In this document: piece by piece, positions 5,134 to 7,056 of the stretch | Layout of the letters: every line of letters starts with the position of its first letter | How positions within the stretch are numbered: position 1 is the first letter of the stretch | Source of the DNA: Clostridia bacterium | GTDB taxonomy: Bacteria; Bacillota_A; Clostridia; Oscillospirales; Acutalibacteraceae | Direction: 5' to 3' | Length of the DNA stretch: 7,056 nucleotides | Assembly (NCBI GenBank): GCA_024699005.1 | Contig: JAILQN010000086.1 | Location: 1-7,056, forward strand | Position numbers and translations under genes: made by a program | The notes under the pieces: generated by a model | Told to the model about the DNA's origin: nothing | The model's database searches: none | The model's input: only the letters and a program-made list of their open reading frames with translations

Positions 5134-5959
5134 AATGCAGTTTGGTTTTATTATTTGCAAACAGCAGATTCAGATTATTCTCTCCCCGATGACGATAGGG
5201 TAAAAGTTTGAGCAGCACAAATCCTGCAATTCCCCCCGCCGCGTTGCAGACCGTATCGCTCATAGTGTCCATCAGCGACATCCGCAGAAAATATTTCAGA
5301 TCGGAAACAGTCAACGCCGCCTTTTCAGCCGGTCCCAACTCCGCAATTGCCTTCATCAATTCCGCGTCCGGCGCGGTTATATGCGTCGGCATAAAGATAT
5401 TACGATATCCTTCATGGAAACGGAGAACGTCCCAGTGCTGCGTATCTCCGCCCGGAACAATCTGGTCAAAAGAAAACTCAAAGATTTCCCATATAACGCC
5501 GAACAAAAAACATAAACCCACCGACGCAACGATCAAAACGGTGACGTTCATCGCCCGCCGGTCTCTCTTTTGAATCGCGCAGAGAACTTCATAGCAAAGG
5601 ATCACGCCGAAAAACGATCCAAGCACGTGAAGAGCCGCGTCCCACCACCATATACTGTAATAGAAGCCGAGGTACGCGCCGCAGAAGGACGTGAGCAGAA
5701 TGAACGGCGCTGAAATATTCTGTACGGCGGGAGGAAGCTGCCTGATAAAGGTTTTTTCCGGGAAAAGCATAAAAATCTCCCATAGAAACGTTGCCGCAAA
5801 ACTGGTGCACATCTGCAGCACGCTTTGCGTATGCGTCATTTCGGTAGCCGGTGCGGGAGGGATAAAGATTGCCGCAAAAATCATTATTCGGATCATCCAC
5901 CAGAAAGCAAGTTGCCATGGTCTTACCACACTTGTAATTCTTTTAATATATGTTTTCAT
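5132..5959 (-). CDS. DUF2238-like multi-pass membrane protein
   Basis: 275-residue membrane protein without established function. Hydrophobic segments lie at about residues 16-35, 46-65, 84-103, 107-128, 138-158 and 228-254. Conserved-looking polar residues cluster at the membrane: WWWDAALHVLG (Asp107, His111), GVIWEIFEFSFD (Glu158, Glu161, Asp165), GDTQHWD (171-177), and MDTMSDTVCNAAGG (Asp231, Asp235, Asn239). This set of W-D-x3-H, W-E-x2-E and D-T-x2-D motifs resembles the DUF2238 family and could form a metal or substrate site, which is inference. A soluble segment of about 50 residues (178-226) separates the last two motifs. ATG at 5959 follows GAGG with 5 bases between. It lies 67 bases downstream of the histidine kinase gene in the same direction, so co-transcription is likely. 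Confidence 0.62.
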   Translation of the reverse strand: MKTYIKRITSVVRPWQLAFWWMIRIMIFAAIFIPPAPATEMTHTQSVLQMCTSFAATFLWEIFMLFPEKTFIRQLPPAVQNISAPFILLTSFCGAYLGFYYSIWWWDAALHVLGSFFGVILCYEVLCAIQKRDRRAMNVTVLIVASVGLCFLFGVIWEIFEFSFDQIVPGGDTQHWDVLRFHEGYRNIFMPTHITAPDAELMKAIAELGPAEKAALTVSDLKYFLRMSLMDTMSDTVCNAAGGIAGFVLLKLLPYRHRGENNLNLLFANNKTKLH

Positions 5960-6026
5960 TGTTACCTCGTTTTTTGAAAGAAGCTGTTCCGCAGAACGTC
6001 TTTGTACTGATGCATCGAAGAAGCGT

Positions 6027-7056
6027 TCATCCGTGATTAACGACCGGCAGCGTTACGGTGAAAACCGTTTTGCCGTTTCCGCTTGCGGCGTGGATCCGCC
6101 CGCCGTGCAGATCGACGATCTTCTTCGCAACAGCCAGTCCGATGCCGTTTCCTTCCGTACTGTGCGATTCGTCCGCCTGATAAAAGTTGTTGAAGATATA
6201 CGGCAGCGATTCCGGCGGGATCGTTTTCCCGGTGTTCGTAATGCTGACAGAGATCAAGCCGTTCTCCCGAACTGCCGAAACGATGAACGCGCATCTCGGC
6301 TCCGAAAACTTGACGGCGTTATCAAGCAGATTGATCCACACCTGCCGCAGAAGATCCTCATTGGCTCGGATCTCGTATTCATCAAACAGCAGCTCCGGCT
6401 CCAGTCCCTTTTTCGTCCATTTGTTTTCAAGAAGAAGCACACAGTTGCGAAGCTGCTCTGACAGGTTGAAGACTGAGGTTTCTCCGAGAACAGTCTGATT
6501 CTCGATCTTCGTCAGATCCAGAACGCCGGCAGCCATATCCGCAAGCCGCAGGGACTCCTCCTCGATGCTATCCACGTATTCCGCTTGTTGTTCCGACGTG
6601 AGGTTGCCGCGTTTCAGAAGCTTGGCAAATCCCGCGATGGAAACGATGGGTGTTTTAAACTCATGAGAAAAATTGTTAATGAAATCAGAGCGCAGGATCT
6701 CCGTTTTGTCCAGCTGCTCCGCCATCCGGTTGAAGCTGTCCGTCACTTCGATGATGGTGGGATGACGGCTAAGCAGATCGCCCGTTTCCAGTCGCGCCTT
6801 GTAGTTGCCGTCTGCCAGTTGATTGATCGTATTGATGATCCTGTTGATCGGCCCTGTAAGAATGCGGCTGAGAAGAAAGGAAACGCCCGCTCCAACAACA
6901 AGGCAGAAAAGAACAAACAGAAAAATGAGCAGCGGACCGTTGATTTTGATGCCGGACGCGATGGAGAGCAGATCCGTTTTTACAAAGATGATGATAAAAG
7001 CTGCCAGCATCAGCAGAAACAGCAGCAATACCGCAAAGGTCAGCCCCGCAAACAGG
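6027..7056 (-). CDS. Sensor histidine kinase with HAMP domain (5' end outside window)
   Basis: Membrane sensor kinase of a two-component system; 342 residues are visible and the frame is still open at the right edge. Numbering from the first complete codon, the order is: membrane helix 1-25, a loop of only about 15 residues, membrane helix 41-62, HAMP linker about 63-116, dimerisation/phosphoacceptor domain with FSHEFKTPI (His131), and ATPase domain with N-box NLLDNAVKFS (Asn242, Asn246), G1-like NTGKTIP (274-280), F-box region YIFNNFYQAD, and G2 GNGIGLAVAKKI (302-313). The very short outer loop leaves no room for an extracellular sensor domain, so the signal is probably sensed within the membrane or through a partner. 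The G1 Asp of the canonical DxGxG box is Asn274 here, seen in some related kinases. A response regulator gene is expected upstream, beyond the window. Confidence 0.92.
   Translation of the reverse strand, partial: LFAGLTFAVLLLFLLMLAAFIIIFVKTDLLSIASGIKINGPLLIFLFVLFCLVVGAGVSFLLSRILTGPINRIINTINQLADGNYKARLETGDLLSRHPTIIEVTDSFNRMAEQLDKTEILRSDFINNFSHEFKTPIVSIAGFAKLLKRGNLTSEQQAEYVDSIEEESLRLADMAAGVLDLTKIENQTVLGETSVFNLSEQLRNCVLLLENKWTKKGLEPELLFDEYEIRANEDLLRQVWINLLDNAVKFSEPRCAFIVSAVRENGLISVSITNTGKTIPPESLPYIFNNFYQADESHSTEGNGIGLAVAKKIVDLHGGRIHAASGNGKTVFTVTLPVVNHG

Noticed and set aside
5986..5997. gttc/gaac hairpin between the kinase and DUF2238-like genes as a terminator
   Set aside because: The stem has only 4 bp and there is no T-run after it on the minus strand.
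5691..6461. 256-residue open frame on the plus strand
   Set aside because: It runs antisense across the DUF2238-like gene, the intergenic gap and the histidine kinase gene, both of which have clear family motifs. Its translation is rich in Arg and Cys with no recognisable domain.

Overview
The window looks like a chromosomal segment of a Gram-positive anaerobe of the Clostridia, probably a gut Oscillospiraceae/Clostridiales-type genome. The grounds are strong GGAGG-type ribosome binding sites, a PF06541 (CmpB-like) membrane protein, a CdsA enzyme, a Clostridia-type radical SAM/SPASM protein, and an intergenic array of short hairpins separated by a conserved nonamer. No rRNA, tRNA, CRISPR array or intact transposase was seen. 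Genus-level assignment is inference.

Layout. 1-253 is non-coding: a four-copy 'aacttcact' hairpin array (8-88), then a palindrome-rich tract. 254-1054 (-) is a membrane-anchored SGNH/GDSL hydrolase with its own promoter (1121-1149). It lies between two inverted copies of a 14-base sequence (129-142 and 1169-1182) that resembles a transposon end. 1279-1962 (+) is the decayed C-terminal two thirds of a diacylglycerol/lipid kinase, with no catalytic N-terminus and an in-frame TAA. 1928-3310 (-) is a 460-residue radical SAM/SPASM protein, preceded by a 43-codon ORF (3307-3438, -) with a strong RBS and an ATGA overlap with the radical SAM start. A divergent control region follows. 3624-4271 (+) is a CmpB-like membrane protein and 4278-5102 (+) is phosphatidate cytidylyltransferase, 6 bases apart. 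A hairpin terminator (5101-5133) separates them from two minus-strand genes: a DUF2238-like membrane protein (5132-5959) and, upstream of it, a sensor histidine kinase running off the right edge (6027-7056).

Functional reading. The common thread is the cell envelope and phospholipids: CdsA makes CDP-diacylglycerol, the lost kinase would have made phosphatidic acid or a related lipid phosphate, and the hydrolase is predicted to act outside the membrane on an acyl ester. The radical SAM protein has no known substrate. Its coupled mini-ORF is the most interesting item, either as a small partner protein or, less likely, a peptide substrate. The kinase and the DUF2238-like protein probably form part of a separate signalling operon whose response regulator would lie beyond the right edge.
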